Source: Clostridium_AD sp036569345
GTDB taxonomy: Bacteria > Bacillota > Clostridia > Clostridiales > Clostridiaceae
Assembly: GCF_036569345.1 (NCBI RefSeq)
Contig: NZ_DATCQT010000185.1
Location: 1-64,000 of the forward strand
DNA: 64,000 bases
Direction: 5' to 3'
The notes under the pieces were generated by a model. It was not told the origin of the DNA. It searched no databases and was given only the letters and a program-made list of their open reading frames with translations. Within the stretch, counting starts at the first letter, position 1. Every line of letters begins with the position of its first letter. A program made the translations under genes and the position numbers. Below, piece by piece: positions 35,382 through 45,604 of this stretch.

Positions 35382-36203
35382 CTAATTTAAATCTTCATGA
35401 GCTTTATTAACTAATTGTTTTATATTGTCTCCAAGATAACTTACATAATATTCTTTAAGTTCATTTTCTTTATCTTTTGTAAAATAAATTAAATATTCAA
35501 TGTTGCCATTTGGTCCTTTTATGGATGAGTAATTAACATTAATAACCTTTACATTCAGACATTTCAGAAGGTTTAGAAATTTAACTATAACTCCCACATG
35601 GTCACTAGGTTTTTTAACTACACCTTTTTTATTTACTATGCCTATACCTACTTCAAATTGTGGCTTTAATAAAGCTACAACACTGCCATCATTTTTTAAT
35701 AGGTTGAGTAAATTTGGAATAACTTTTTCAAGTGAAATAAATGATACATCTATACTAGCAAAATCAGCAAGTTCACCTATACTATTTAGATACCTTATGT
35801 TTGTCTTTTCCATTGATACTACCCTCGCATCGGTTCGGAGCTTTTCATCTAATTGATTTGTTCCAACATCAATAGCGTATACCTTAGATGCCCCATGCTG
35901 GAGCATGCAGTCCGTAAACCCTCCTGTAGATGCACCTATATCAATACAGACTTTAGTTTTAAGATCAATGTCAAAGCAAATTATAGCCTTTTGAAGCTTC
36001 AATCCCCCCCTACTTACATATGGAATATCTTCTCCAATAAACTCAATTCTAGACAATAAATCTACCTTTTTCCCACATTTAGTACTCCTAATACCATCTA
36101 CAAATATATTTCCAGAAATTATATTTTCCTTTGCTCTTTCCCTTGAAAATAAAATTCCCCTTTCAACTACAATAACATCCAATCTCTCTTTATTTTCCAA
36201 CAT
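35382..36203 (-). CDS. tlyA: TlyA family rRNA 2-O-methyltransferase
   Basis: The 273-residue protein has an N-terminal S4 RNA-binding domain (residues 5-65) and an FtsJ/RrmJ-like methyltransferase domain with DIGASTGGFTDCML as the SAM motif. TlyA proteins methylate the ribose of 16S and/or 23S rRNA cytidines; the older haemolysin name is misleading. GAGGAG precedes the ATG. Neighbours dxs and nadK are standard. Confidence 0.92.
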   Translation of the reverse strand: MLENKERLDVIVVERGILFSRERAKENIISGNIFVDGIRSTKCGKKVDLLSRIEFIGEDIPYVSRGGLKLQKAIICFDIDLKTKVCIDIGASTGGFTDCMLQHGASKVYAIDVGTNQLDEKLRTDARVVSMEKTNIRYLNSIGELADFASIDVSFISLEKVIPNLLNLLKNDGSVVALLKPQFEVGIGIVNKKGVVKKPSDHVGVIVKFLNLLKCLNVKVINVNYSSIKGPNGNIEYLIYFTKDKENELKEYYVSYLGDNIKQLVNKAHEDLN

Positions 36204-36238
36204 AAAAAACTCCTCAAAAATTAACTAAATAACCTTAT

Positions 36239-38101
36239 TTAAACTAACTTTAAAATACTTTCAAAAATTCCATCCACATCTAATTTACATAATCTATACA
36301 ATATGTCAACTTTTCCGTGAGGAATAAATTCATCTTTTAGTCCTAAATTAATAACCTTTGTAGCGGTCCCCAATGAATTTACATATTCCAGCACTAATGA
36401 CCCTAAACCACCATGTACAAGGTTATCCTCTATAGTCACTAAAGAATACTTTTTATCCACTAGCTCAGAAATTAGGGTTTTATCAATAGGCTTAATAAAA
36501 CATGCATTAATTACAGTAGCTTCTACTCCAATATTGCTTAACTTTTCTCTAACTAAAATAGCATCTTGAACCATTTTGCCTGTAGCTATAAAAGCTATTT
36601 TTCCACCTTCAAAAATAGTTTCCCATTTTCCTTTCTTAAAGTCTTCAATTGGAGACATTAAAACGTTACAATTATCCCCTCCCCTAGGGTATCTTATAGC
36701 AATTGGGTAATCTTGTTTAACTGCAAATGTTAACATAGTTTTTAGTTCACTTATACATTTAGGGGCCATAATTGTCATATTAGGAATATGAGATAAATAT
36801 GATAAATCAAATACTCCTTGGTGTGTTTCTCCATCTTGCCCAACTATTCCAGCTCTATCTATTGCAAAAATAACAGGTAACTTTTGAAGACATACATCAT
36901 GTAAAATTTGGTCATATGCTCTCTGAAGAAAAGTTGAGTAAACTGCAAAAATGGGTTTTAACCCTTGCGTTGCCATTCCTGCAGCCATAGTAACTGCATG
37001 TTGTTCTGCAATTCCTACATCAAAAAATCTATTTGGAAACTCTTTTGAAAATGTCTTAAGACCTGTACCGTCAGGCATTGCTGCTGTTATTGCAACAATA
37101 TTTTTGTTCTCCTTTGCAAGAAGCGTAATCTGCTCTCCAAATGCATCAGAATAACTTTCCGTGTGTCCACTAAGTGGCTCTCCACTTAAGCAATTAAATG
37201 GTCCAGGTCCATGAAATTTATGCGGTTCTTTTTCGGCAAATTTATAACCCTTGCCCTTTTTAGTTATGACATGAATAATCACTGGTCCATTTATATTATT
37301 AGCAAGCTTTAATACTTTACTTACTTCTTTAATATCATGCCCATCTATAGGTCCTAAATATTTTATACCCATATGTTCAAACAACATCCCTGGTACAATA
37401 ACCTGCTTTATTCCATTTTTAAGTTTTTGAATTGAACTCACCATACCGTCACCTACGCTAGGTATTTTTCTAAGCGTAGCATTTATTTCCTTTTTTATTT
37501 TGTTATACGTTGGATCAATTCTAAATTGGCTTAAATACTTAGATATTCCTCCAACATTTTTAGAAATAGACATTTGATTATCATTTAAGACAATAATCAT
37601 TTTGGTTTTTCTAAATCCAACATCATTTAAAGCCTCAAACGACATGCCTCCTGTTAGTGCACCATCACCTATTACTGAAATAACATGATAGTCTTCTTTC
37701 AATAAATCTCTAGCTCTAGCAATGCCGAGTCCAGCAGAGATAGAAGTACTACTATGACCTACATTAAATATATCATATTTACTTTCTTCTCTTTTAGGAA
37801 AACCACTTATTCCACCATAATTTCGAAGCAAATCAAATTTATCTTTTCTTCCAGTAAGGATTTTATGTACATAAGATTGATGACCAACATCCCATATGAC
37901 CTTGTCTTTATTTAAATCAAAAACATTATATATACTTAATGTTAATTCCACTATACCTAGATTAGAGGCTATATGCCCTCCTGTTTTCGATACTTTTTCA
38001 ATTAAAAATTCTCTAATTTCTTGTGCAAAAGCATTCAATTCTTGTATAGACATTTTTTTTATTGCATTTATATCATTATATTCATCTAATATTTTACCCA
38101 T
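36239..38101 (-). CDS. dxs: 1-deoxy-D-xylulose-5-phosphate synthase
   Basis: Dxs joins pyruvate and glyceraldehyde-3-phosphate in the first step of the MEP isoprenoid pathway, using thiamine diphosphate. Motifs include DVGHQSYVHK, GDGALTGGMSFEALN for ThDP binding and the transketolase block AEQHAVTMAAGMA. The frame opens at 38140, but ATG at 38101 gives 620 residues, the usual size, with AGAGG upstream. It sits next to ispA, which uses its downstream products. Confidence 0.96.
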   Translation of the reverse strand: MGKILDEYNDINAIKKMSIQELNAFAQEIREFLIEKVSKTGGHIASNLGIVELTLSIYNVFDLNKDKVIWDVGHQSYVHKILTGRKDKFDLLRNYGGISGFPKREESKYDIFNVGHSSTSISAGLGIARARDLLKEDYHVISVIGDGALTGGMSFEALNDVGFRKTKMIIVLNDNQMSISKNVGGISKYLSQFRIDPTYNKIKKEINATLRKIPSVGDGMVSSIQKLKNGIKQVIVPGMLFEHMGIKYLGPIDGHDIKEVSKVLKLANNINGPVIIHVITKKGKGYKFAEKEPHKFHGPGPFNCLSGEPLSGHTESYSDAFGEQITLLAKENKNIVAITAAMPDGTGLKTFSKEFPNRFFDVGIAEQHAVTMAAGMATQGLKPIFAVYSTFLQRAYDQILHDVCLQKLPVIFAIDRAGIVGQDGETHQGVFDLSYLSHIPNMTIMAPKCISELKTMLTFAVKQDYPIAIRYPRGGDNCNVLMSPIEDFKKGKWETIFEGGKIAFIATGKMVQDAILVREKLSNIGVEATVINACFIKPIDKTLISELVDKKYSLVTIEDNLVHGGLGSLVLEYVNSLGTATKVINLGLKDEFIPHGKVDILYRLCKLDVDGIFESILKLV

Positions 38102-38252
38102 ATATCTAGCCTCTTTTATTAAATATATTATTTTACCCACATTTATGGAAATATTATATCATATAATATTATTTAATTCAAAAGCTATTTCCAACTAGAA
38201 AACAATTTAATTACATTTAATACAAAAATAATTAATAACCAAAATTGTATTT

Positions 38253-39122
38253 TTAGTATTCTCTTTTTAATAAAAATTCTGTGAGTTCTTCTAAATATTT
38301 TGTATCTACCTTAAGCTTTTTTAACATTTCAAAACACTCCTGTGTCAAATCATTACACTTTTCTTTACACTTTTCTATACCATACATGGTTATAAAAGTG
38401 GTTTTATTATTACACTCATCGCTTTTTACATTTTTTCCCAAAATAGTTACATCACCAATTATATCTAATATATCATCTTTTATTTGAAATGCTAATCCTA
38501 ATTTATCACCATATTTTTTTAAATTACTTAAATCCTCAGCATTCGCTTTACCTAGGATAGCACCACATACTATTGCCGCTTTTATTAGTTCTCCAGTTTT
38601 ATTTCTATGCATATACAGAAGTTCTTCCTCTGATATTGCCTTTCCTTCACTTAAAATGTCACATATTTGCCCTGCTATCATCCCTTCGGCACCAGCAGCT
38701 TTTGCTAAGGATGCACTTGCTTTAATTTTATTTAAATCTCCATCTAAACATTGATTTAACATTATTATCATGGCCTCATTTAATAGGCCATCCCCTGCGA
38801 GTATTGCTATTGCTTCGCCATAAATTTTATGATTTGTAGGTTTACCCCTACGCAGATCATCGTTATCCATACAAGGCAAATCATCATGAATAAGTGAGTA
38901 TGTATGAATCATTTCCAAGGCTGCTGCAAAAGGCAGAATTTCTCTATAATCTTTCATGTACATATCATATGTAAGAAGCATTAAAATCGGTCTTATTCTT
39001 TTTCCGCCTACTTTTATACTATAAATCATTGCTTCAAAATTTCTATTGCTAATTTCACGCTTTTTTTCAAAATATTCACTTATCCATTGTTCTACATCAT
39101 CTTTCAGCAATTTTATATTCAT
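38253..39122 (-). CDS. ispA: polyprenyl (farnesyl/geranylgeranyl) diphosphate synthase
   Basis: The 289-residue enzyme condenses dimethylallyl and isopentenyl diphosphates. The first aspartate-rich motif is DDLPCMDND near residue 79 and the second is KDDILD near residue 214. Chain length cannot be read reliably, but farnesyl diphosphate is usual for this locus. It is downstream of xseB in the same operon. Confidence 0.93.
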   Translation of the reverse strand: MNIKLLKDDVEQWISEYFEKKREISNRNFEAMIYSIKVGGKRIRPILMLLTYDMYMKDYREILPFAAALEMIHTYSLIHDDLPCMDNDDLRRGKPTNHKIYGEAIAILAGDGLLNEAMIIMLNQCLDGDLNKIKASASLAKAAGAEGMIAGQICDILSEGKAISEEELLYMHRNKTGELIKAAIVCGAILGKANAEDLSNLKKYGDKLGLAFQIKDDILDIIGDVTILGKNVKSDECNNKTTFITMYGIEKCKEKCNDLTQECFEMLKKLKVDTKYLEELTEFLLKREY

Positions 39123-39167
39123 TTTATCCCTTCTTTTCTTTTTAGAGTAAAAATAGTATAGTATAAA

Positions 39168-39413
39168 CTAATTTTCAAATACCTTCTCAGAAACATCTGC
39201 AAGACTCACAAAGTCTTTTTCGCCTTCATCTGTTAATATCTTTATTTTACCTTCTGTATCGTTTAAAATCTTGTATAAACTATTGCAGATTTTTATACCT
39301 TCTTCATAATTAATCATCGTTCCTTCGAGTGTTATTTCATTTCCATCCATCAGCTCTACAATTTCTTCAAGTCTTTTCATCATGTTTTCATATGATTCTT
39401 TTTTCTTTGCCAT
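39168..39413 (-). CDS. xseB: exodeoxyribonuclease VII small subunit
   Basis: XseB (81 residues) is the small subunit of exonuclease VII, which degrades single-stranded DNA. The YENMMKRLEEIVELMDGNEITLEG block is typical. Its ATG overlaps the xseA stop (TAATG), with GGAGG inside the end of xseA. Confidence 0.94.
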   Translation of the reverse strand: MAKKKESYENMMKRLEEIVELMDGNEITLEGTMINYEEGIKICNSLYKILNDTEGKIKILTDEGEKDFVSLADVSEKVFEN

Positions 39414-40618
39414 TATAATTCCTCCAAACTGCTTAACTTAAATCTAGTGCAACCGTCCTTTAACGTAATTTTCACCTCTTTTATATTTTTAAGTTCAATA
39501 ATTTCGCTAATAACCTCATTTTCATTGTTTTGTAACACTGCGTATCCTTTATTTAATACATTCAAAGGGTTATGCGCATATAAAAGAGCATTAAATTTGG
39601 ATAATTTCTGCTTTTCTAGTGAAATTTTTGTATTAAATTTGTAATTTAGATTCTTTTGCAAATTATCAATAAGAGTATATTGATTTACAATAAAATTTAA
39701 AGGATTATTAATTTTTAAAGTTTTATTTAATAAATTAACTTTATTATATTCTTTAGTAATCTTAAATTCCACAGATTTTAGTAACAATTGCCTAAATGCT
39801 TTAATTTCATTATTTAAGTCTTTTATATTCCTTACAGCAATTTCTGCAGCGGCTGATGGTGTTGGTGCTCTATGGTCACATACAAAATCTGCTATAGTAA
39901 AGTCCGTTTCGTGACCAATTCCAGTAATTATAGGTATCTTAGAATTATATATTGCGTAAGCTAAGTTTTCCTCATTAAATGCCCATAATTCCTCTATTGA
40001 TCCTCCTCCTCTTGCAATAATAATTAAATCTACATTTTTTAAATTATTAAAATATTTAATACCTTGTTCAACATCTGCGCTAGCATTTATTCCTTGAACA
40101 ATGGATGGATATATAAGCATGTTTACCAATGCATTGCGTCTTGTCGCCACATTAATAATATCTTTAACTGCTGCTCCAGTTGGCGATGTAATTACTCCTA
40201 TTCTAGTAGGAAATGAGGGTATATCTTTCTTGTGAGCTTCATCAAATAATCCATCTTTTTTTAATTTATCCTTCAGATTTTGAAAAGCTAAAAATAACTG
40301 TCCTTCTCCATCTGTTTCCATGGAGTCACAATAAAATTGATATGCCCCCTCCTTTTCATAAACAGAAACCCTTCCGCGAATAATAACATTCATACCATCT
40401 CTAGGTGTAATTCTAAGACCGGAAGCATGTGATTTAAACATTACACAATTTATCTTTCCAAATGAATCTTTTAATGAGAAATATATATGTCCACTAGAAT
40501 GCAATTTCACATTAGATAGTTCTCCTTTAACATTAGCATTGTTTAATATAAAGTCACTATCTATTACTTTTTTAATGTATCCATTAAGGGCAGTTACTGT
40601 TATTACTTTAATAAACAT
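39413..40618 (-). CDS. xseA: exodeoxyribonuclease VII large subunit
   Basis: XseA has an N-terminal OB-fold (KGELSNVKLHSSGHIYFSLKD) and a catalytic domain with GVITSPTGAAVKDI, IIARGGGSIEELWAFNEE and a GHETDFTI block. The frame is open to 40642, but ATG at 40618 with GGAG 6 bases upstream places the start at the OB-fold and still overlaps the folD end. Confidence 0.95.
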   Translation of the reverse strand: MFIKVITVTALNGYIKKVIDSDFILNNANVKGELSNVKLHSSGHIYFSLKDSFGKINCVMFKSHASGLRITPRDGMNVIIRGRVSVYEKEGAYQFYCDSMETDGEGQLFLAFQNLKDKLKKDGLFDEAHKKDIPSFPTRIGVITSPTGAAVKDIINVATRRNALVNMLIYPSIVQGINASADVEQGIKYFNNLKNVDLIIIARGGGSIEELWAFNEENLAYAIYNSKIPIITGIGHETDFTIADFVCDHRAPTPSAAAEIAVRNIKDLNNEIKAFRQLLLKSVEFKITKEYNKVNLLNKTLKINNPLNFIVNQYTLIDNLQKNLNYKFNTKISLEKQKLSKFNALLYAHNPLNVLNKGYAVLQNNENEVISEIIELKNIKEVKITLKDGCTRFKLSSLEEL

Positions 40619-41456
40619 TATCGCTCCATGCAGAGCAAGCATTTTTTATAAGCATTGTTGTAGTCATAAGCCCTGTTCCACCTGGTACAGGGGTAACATA
40701 GCCTGCTCGATCAATAACCTCGTCAAAACACACATCCCCAGTAATTTTATTATTTACCATTGTAGTTCCAACATCTATAACAATCGCTCCTTCTTTAATA
40801 AAATCACTCGTTACAAAACTGGGCTTGCCTATTGCAGCAACTAAAATATCTGCTGTTTTACAAATTTCCGCAAGATTTTTTGTTTTAGAGTGACATATAG
40901 TTACTGTTGCATCTTCATTAAGTAGCAATTGAGCTGCCGGTTTTCCTACAATATTACTTCTACCAATAATAACAGCATGTTTTCCTTTAATAATACATCC
41001 AGTATTTTTAATCATTTCAATGACACCCAAAGCAGTACAAGGAATAAAACTTTTCTCTCCCTTATAAAATCTACCCATATTTACATCAGTTAATCCATCA
41101 ATATCCTTTTTATATGAAATTTTGGAAGTTATTTCTTTCTCATTAAACTTTTTTGGTAAAGGCAATTGAAGAATTATCCCATCCACACTATCATCTTCAT
41201 TAAACTCTTCTATAATATCAATAATATCCTTTTGATTGCAATCTTTATCCAATTCAATGCAAGTATAAGAAATACCTAATTTATCGCAAAGATTATTCTG
41301 GCTTTTCACATATGATGCACTGCCTCCATCCTCGCCAACTAATATGGTCTTAATTGAGGGTACTCGCACACCCTTTTTAACCCTATCATTTATAATTAAC
41401 TTAATTTCATTTCTGTAGTTTTCAACTATTCTCTTACCATTAACTTTAATTCCCAT
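40608..41456 (-). CDS. folD: methylenetetrahydrofolate dehydrogenase/cyclohydrolase
   Basis: FolD interconverts methylene- and formyl-tetrahydrofolate. The 282-residue protein has SYVKSQNN with the catalytic Lys, VDGIILQLPLPKKF and GRSNIVGKPAAQLL. A late PGGTGLMTTTMLI block completes it. It has its own gap upstream with a terminator after nusB, so it may start a transcription unit. Confidence 0.96.
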   Translation of the reverse strand: MGIKVNGKRIVENYRNEIKLIINDRVKKGVRVPSIKTILVGEDGGSASYVKSQNNLCDKLGISYTCIELDKDCNQKDIIDIIEEFNEDDSVDGIILQLPLPKKFNEKEITSKISYKKDIDGLTDVNMGRFYKGEKSFIPCTALGVIEMIKNTGCIIKGKHAVIIGRSNIVGKPAAQLLLNEDATVTICHSKTKNLAEICKTADILVAAIGKPSFVTSDFIKEGAIVIDVGTTMVNNKITGDVCFDEVIDRAGYVTPVPGGTGLMTTTMLIKNACSAWSDNVY

Positions 41457-41542
41457 ATTATCATCTCCTTTTATACATTTTTAAAATACTACTTAGTATT
41501 TTAAAATTCTGATTTAATTAAAAGTTCCTCTTTTAATTAAAT

Positions 41543-41572
41543 AAAATAACTAGTCAAGGACTAGTTATTTTA
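41543..41572 (-). terminator. terminator after nusB
   Basis: AAAATAACTAGTC and GACTAGTTATTTT pair around a 4-base loop and are followed by a T-rich run on the minus strand. It lies about 20 bases after the nusB stop. Confidence 0.85.
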
Positions 41573-41594
41573 TTGTTATTTACTCTTACTTTTT

Positions 41595-41990
41595 CTAAAG
41601 CATCTTTGCTAATATACCATTTATAAAAGCTGGTGAACTATCTTCACCATATATTTTAGCAAGTTCAATTCCTTCATTTACAGAAACCTTACCTGGTATT
41701 TCTTCCTCAAATAATATTTCATATGTACTTATTCTTAAAATAGCTAAATTCATTTTAGATAGTCTATTAAGTTTCCACTTAATTAAGTGTTTTTCAATGT
41801 TTTTATCAATTTCCTTACCATTTTCATGAACACCGACTAACACTTTAGTAATGTATGCCATATCTAGATCCTTTAGATCAACATCTGTATTCTCTTTAAA
41901 GTTTTCAATTATATCCTGATAATTCTCTTTATTTATTGACATTTCAAACAGCAATTTCATTGCTGTTTCTCTTGACTTTCTTCTATTCAT
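41595..41990 (-). CDS. nusB: transcription antitermination factor NusB
   Basis: NusB acts with NusE in rRNA antitermination. The 131-residue protein shows RETAMKLLFEMS at the N-terminus and NEGIELAKIYGEDSSPAFINGILAKM at its end, the latter a family hallmark. The frame is open to 42020, but ATG at 41990 has GGGAGG upstream and gives the normal length. Confidence 0.95.
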   Translation of the reverse strand: MNRRKSRETAMKLLFEMSINKENYQDIIENFKENTDVDLKDLDMAYITKVLVGVHENGKEIDKNIEKHLIKWKLNRLSKMNLAILRISTYEILFEEEIPGKVSVNEGIELAKIYGEDSSPAFINGILAKML

Positions 41991-42042
41991 TAGTAATCCT
42001 CCCAATTTTTCATATAACATTACGACATAAATGTAATAATAG

Positions 42043-42077
42043 CAATAAACACCCTCTATTACGGAGGGTGTTTATTG
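42043..42077 (-). terminator. terminator between asp23 and nusB
   Basis: CAATAAACACCCTC and its complement around a short loop form a stable hairpin directly after the asp23 stop. A T-rich stretch follows weakly, so partial readthrough into nusB is possible. Confidence 0.75.
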
Positions 42078-42467
42078 TTATGCTTCTATTTCCTCTAGCT
42101 TTTCTATTTTGGGTAATACAACATTTTGTACATACACGTTTACTGCTGATACTGTAAGTCCTGTCATCAGCTCTACAGATTTTTTTACATTTATTTGTGC
42201 CTTTTCAGTGACTTCTGGGATTTTAACACCATATTCAACTACAACATGCAAATCAATAATTGCACTATGTTCTCCTACATTTACTTTAACACCCTTAGAT
42301 AAATTTTTCTTTCCACTTAATATTTGTGTTATTCCCCCAACGAGACTAGCACTCATTCCAACAATTCCCTTTATTTCTGCAACAGCTAATCCAGCTATAA
42401 CACTAACCACATCCTCAGATATCTTAACAACACCCATTTCTGTTTCATTTAAAATCTTATCTTCCAT
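42078..42467 (-). CDS. Asp23/Gls24 family envelope stress protein (YqhY-like)
   Basis: The 129-residue protein has the Asp23 pattern: GVVKISEDVVSVIAGLAVAE near the start and VVEYGVKIPEVTEKAQ in the middle. YqhY sits between the spoIIIA/acc genes and nusB in firmicutes, as here, and has been linked with membrane lipid balance in Bacillus. GGGGG precedes the ATG. Confidence 0.9.
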   Translation of the reverse strand: MEDKILNETEMGVVKISEDVVSVIAGLAVAEIKGIVGMSASLVGGITQILSGKKNLSKGVKVNVGEHSAIIDLHVVVEYGVKIPEVTEKAQINVKKSVELMTGLTVSAVNVYVQNVVLPKIEKLEEIEA

Positions 42468-42547
42468 ATTAGTACCCCCTTATTTAGCTTAGGTAAAACA
42501 TGCAATGCTATACTTATTATATCAGATAAATATAGCATTTACAATTA

Positions 42548-43057
42548 CTATTGTTTGATCTTAACTTCAATTTTTTCTAATTTTGTTTTATTCATTACAA
42601 CATCGTTAATGCTACGAAGTTCCGCTTCTGTAAGTTGTTTTTTATCGGATTTTACGAGTATTTGTACCTTGTCATCTACTATGCTACACATTGCATCATC
42701 ATACCCTAGAGCTTTTAGTGCAAGTTCGACGTCCGCTTCATTTTGTGAAGCCATCGATATGTTTAAGTATTTATCAGCAGCTGTTGCCTTTTGTTCTTTT
42801 GGAGTATTGGTATCATCTATTAAAGCTTTGATCGTTTGAAGAGTACTTGCATTTTCTTGTTCCCTTGATAATTTTGCTTCTACAAAATAGGTTGAAGTTG
42901 TAGCAGTTTTGCTTTGTTTTAAAGATATTGCACTTTTCTCAGTATTGAAATTTGTATCATTTACATATAATGGTCCATTCACCTTTGTTGCAAGATACCC
43001 TGCAAACACAATAAGCACTACCAACGTAACAATTATACCAGACTGTTTTTTATTCAT
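42548..43057 (-). CDS. spoIIIAH: stage III sporulation protein AH
   Basis: SpoIIIAH is a mother-cell membrane protein whose extracellular ring domain pairs with forespore SpoIIQ to form the feeding-tube channel. The 169-residue protein has one N-terminal membrane segment and a C-terminal YscJ/FliF-like fold. The frame opens at 43072, but ATG at 43057 directly follows a G-run ribosome binding site. It ends the spoIIIA operon. Confidence 0.93.
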   Translation of the reverse strand: MNKKQSGIIVTLVVLIVFAGYLATKVNGPLYVNDTNFNTEKSAISLKQSKTATTSTYFVEAKLSREQENASTLQTIKALIDDTNTPKEQKATAADKYLNISMASQNEADVELALKALGYDDAMCSIVDDKVQILVKSDKKQLTEAELRSINDVVMNKTKLEKIEVKIKQ

Positions 43058-43098
43058 AATGTTCCCCCCCATCTACCTTTCTAAGAAATTATATGCTA

Positions 43099-43746
43099 CT
43101 AGTTCATAGGATATACATTAACTTTGTCTTCAGGCAAATTAAATAAATTAATTACTGCCTGTCTAATCCTAAGTTCAGTAATTTTTTCACCTGATCCCTG
43201 TGCTACTACGCAAACACCTGTAATAATAGGCTTGTATGTCTTTACAATTAGTGGTTCATTTGCATCTCCATTATTCGACATAACAACAGTACTTCCATTA
43301 TTCTCTTGAGTTATGTTTCTTTTTCCACCTGTTGTATCATTTTCTACAGTAAGGCTTTTTGAATCATTAACATTTACCGCAGGAACACTTTCTTCTCCAC
43401 TCTCAAAATATATCATAAGTTGTACCTTTCCAACCCCTTGAATTCCTTCAAGGGTTAACTTAAGTTTGTTTTCTAATTGTGCTTCATAATCACTTGTATC
43501 TATCGGGTTAGTTTCCGTAGCAACTTTATCCTTTTGTACTACAGGAGCTACAGTTGAAGTAGCTTTGGGTGTTTTAAAAAAACTACTTGCTAAAACTATT
43601 ACTACAGCCACTAAAACCATTAATATCAAGTTTCCTAATAATTTGTCAGATTTTTTTGTTTTATCGTTTTTTTTACTTTCCCCATTATTATTTAACTTTG
43701 TTTTAATAAACTCAGTAATTTTACTAAGTAAATTATCATTGTTCAT
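43099..43746 (-). CDS. spoIIIAG: stage III sporulation protein AG
   Basis: The 215-residue ring-forming protein has one membrane segment at about residues 34-55 and a periplasmic-type domain (KLKLTLEGIQGVGKVQLMIYFE). SpoIIIAG forms a large ring in the outer forespore membrane channel. GAGGGGG precedes the ATG. Confidence 0.93.
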   Translation of the reverse strand: MNNDNLLSKITEFIKTKLNNNGESKKNDKTKKSDKLLGNLILMVLVAVVIVLASSFFKTPKATSTVAPVVQKDKVATETNPIDTSDYEAQLENKLKLTLEGIQGVGKVQLMIYFESGEESVPAVNVNDSKSLTVENDTTGGKRNITQENNGSTVVMSNNGDANEPLIVKTYKPIITGVCVVAQGSGEKITELRIRQAVINLFNLPEDKVNVYPMN

Positions 43747-43796
43747 AGAAATCCCCCTCTTTTCTTGTTTTTATATACGAATTAAATATCATATAT

Positions 43797-44390
43797 TTAT
43801 GAATTTAATTTATAAACAGTAATGACAGCATTAGGTATTTTAAATTTACTACTTAAAAGCTTCTTTATTTTATTTCCTTGTTCATCTTGCAAAACATTTT
43901 TATTTCCTACATTTACATTTTTAGTATTTATTACTATATTTTTGATGTTTTGAACTCCTTTTTCCACAATTTCAATTTCAACATTTTTAATATCGAATGT
44001 TCCATCTTTACTATCATATACAATCTGTATATCAGCATTGTACTTATTTTCCGGATAAGTTTCTTCTAAACTCAATAAACATTCATTTTCTAGATTCTTT
44101 TTAAAATTTTCTGTAGTATTTATTATGTTAATGTCTTTATACTTTTTAATATCTACATTGGCGGTACTACTCTCCATGTAACTTGTTGCTTTACTTGAAT
44201 AAGAATTTATATCAAAATTTTTATCAAACATCTTCATTATAGGGTTTATTATTACTACAATTAACATCAGTCCTAAAACAAATTTCGCATATTTTTTCAT
44301 ACTATTATCTGGCAAGATCATCTCCACCGCGGTAATAAAAAATACAGCAATGGTAATGTTTGTTATCCAGACTTTCAATAATTCTATCAA
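43797..44390 (-). CDS. spoIIIAF: stage III sporulation protein AF
   Basis: The 197-residue protein has two N-terminal membrane segments (residues 8-28 and 36-55) and a soluble ring-building-like domain. The start is TTG at 44390, preceded by GGAGGTGG. It sits in canonical order between AE and AG. Confidence 0.92.
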   Translation of the reverse strand: MIELLKVWITNITIAVFFITAVEMILPDNSMKKYAKFVLGLMLIVVIINPIMKMFDKNFDINSYSSKATSYMESSTANVDIKKYKDINIINTTENFKKNLENECLLSLEETYPENKYNADIQIVYDSKDGTFDIKNVEIEIVEKGVQNIKNIVINTKNVNVGNKNVLQDEQGNKIKKLLSSKFKIPNAVITVYKLNS

Positions 44391-44455
44391 ATTGTCACCA
44401 CCTCCTTTATAATTAAGTGAACGCCTGACGGATGAATCCTAACAATCAGTAATTT

Positions 44456-45604
44456 TTAGCCCATTATTATACCTTTTCCAGTGGAAGCTACTATTGCAAC
44501 CATTATGAAAAACATTACACTTACTGATATTACGCAAGACATTAAAAGTAGAATAGAATCTCCTACAGAATTTATACAATCTACTGTTCGCTCATCACTT
44601 ATAGGTTCAATTAGTGCAGCTGCTGCTTTATATAAGAAAGCCATAATTAACAATTTTATAATAGGGAATAATACTATTATTATAAGAATAATTAACCCAA
44701 GACCACTTATTGCATTTTTTAGAAGAAGTGAGTATCCGGCTACAGTAGAAATTGCATCAGATAAACATTTTCCAACTACAGGTATAAAATTATCTACTGC
44801 AAATTTTGCTGTTTTTATAGTAACCTGATCTATAGTTTTTGCAGCTATGCTTCTTAAAGTAATTACCCCAATAAATACTGTCATCACTATTCCCTGAATC
44901 CAAATAGCAATTTGTTTTAGAAGTTTTGTTAAATTTTTTATTTTATAATCACTGGATATGTTTTTTACAAATTGTAATACAAAGCTCATAAATATTATAG
45001 GAATGATAATATCTACATAGATTCTAGAACTTACAGTAGCAAAACCCATTATTACAGGATCAAGTAAGGTTGCCTCTGCAAATCCTCCTACAGTTGCTAA
45101 GAGCATCATTAAAACTGGGATAAGTGCCGCCATAAAATCTGCCATATTAAGTATGGTGGTTTTAGTTAGTTCCACTACTATATAAAAACTTTTAGTTATC
45201 ATCACAATCATTACACCATAACATGCAAAATAAGCGATGTTAGACAAACTCTCTTTGTTAAAAGCACTTTGAAGATTATGAAGCAACGCGCAAATAACCG
45301 CTATAATCATAAGGCTTCCAATTAACTCCATTGAAGCAATAACTTCTTTAAATGTGTATTTAATAACATAATTCGAAATTTCTTTAAAACTAAATCCGTT
45401 TTCACCAGTCTTTATAAATTGTTCTACAAAAGCTCGAGGCTCCATATCATTAAATATTTCATATTTCGTTTTTACATTAGAAATATAATCATATAAATTG
45501 CTTATTTCCTGTTGTTCTTTTACTCCTACTTTGCCTATCTCTGTAGCTTGTACACTAATAGGCAAACATATTAAAAATAGTAAAATCAATAATATTTTTT
45601 TCAT
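44456..45604 (-). CDS. spoIIIAE: stage III sporulation protein AE
   Basis: This polytopic protein (382 residues) has a signal-like N-terminus and seven or more membrane segments, with PVLMMLLATVGG and MSFVLQFVKNISSDYKI typical of SpoIIIAE. The frame also opens at an ATG at 45643 that has no ribosome binding site. ATG at 45604 has GAAGAGG 6 bases upstream. The two ATGs lie in a 39-base near-duplication, so the N-terminal KKILLIL stretch appears twice. Confidence 0.93.
   Translation of the reverse strand: MKKILLILLFLICLPISVQATEIGKVGVKEQQEISNLYDYISNVKTKYEIFNDMEPRAFVEQFIKTGENGFSFKEISNYVIKYTFKEVIASMELIGSLMIIAVICALLHNLQSAFNKESLSNIAYFACYGVMIVMITKSFYIVVELTKTTILNMADFMAALIPVLMMLLATVGGFAEATLLDPVIMGFATVSSRIYVDIIIPIIFMSFVLQFVKNISSDYKIKNLTKLLKQIAIWIQGIVMTVFIGVITLRSIAAKTIDQVTIKTAKFAVDNFIPVVGKCLSDAISTVAGYSLLLKNAISGLGLIILIIIVLFPIIKLLIMAFLYKAAAALIEPISDERTVDCINSVGDSILLLMSCVISVSVMFFIMVAIVASTGKGIIMG

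Noticed and set aside
42109..42492. Plus-strand frame of 127 codons opposite asp23
   Set aside because: It is antisense to a clear Asp23 gene and Thr/Ser-rich without any recognisable feature.
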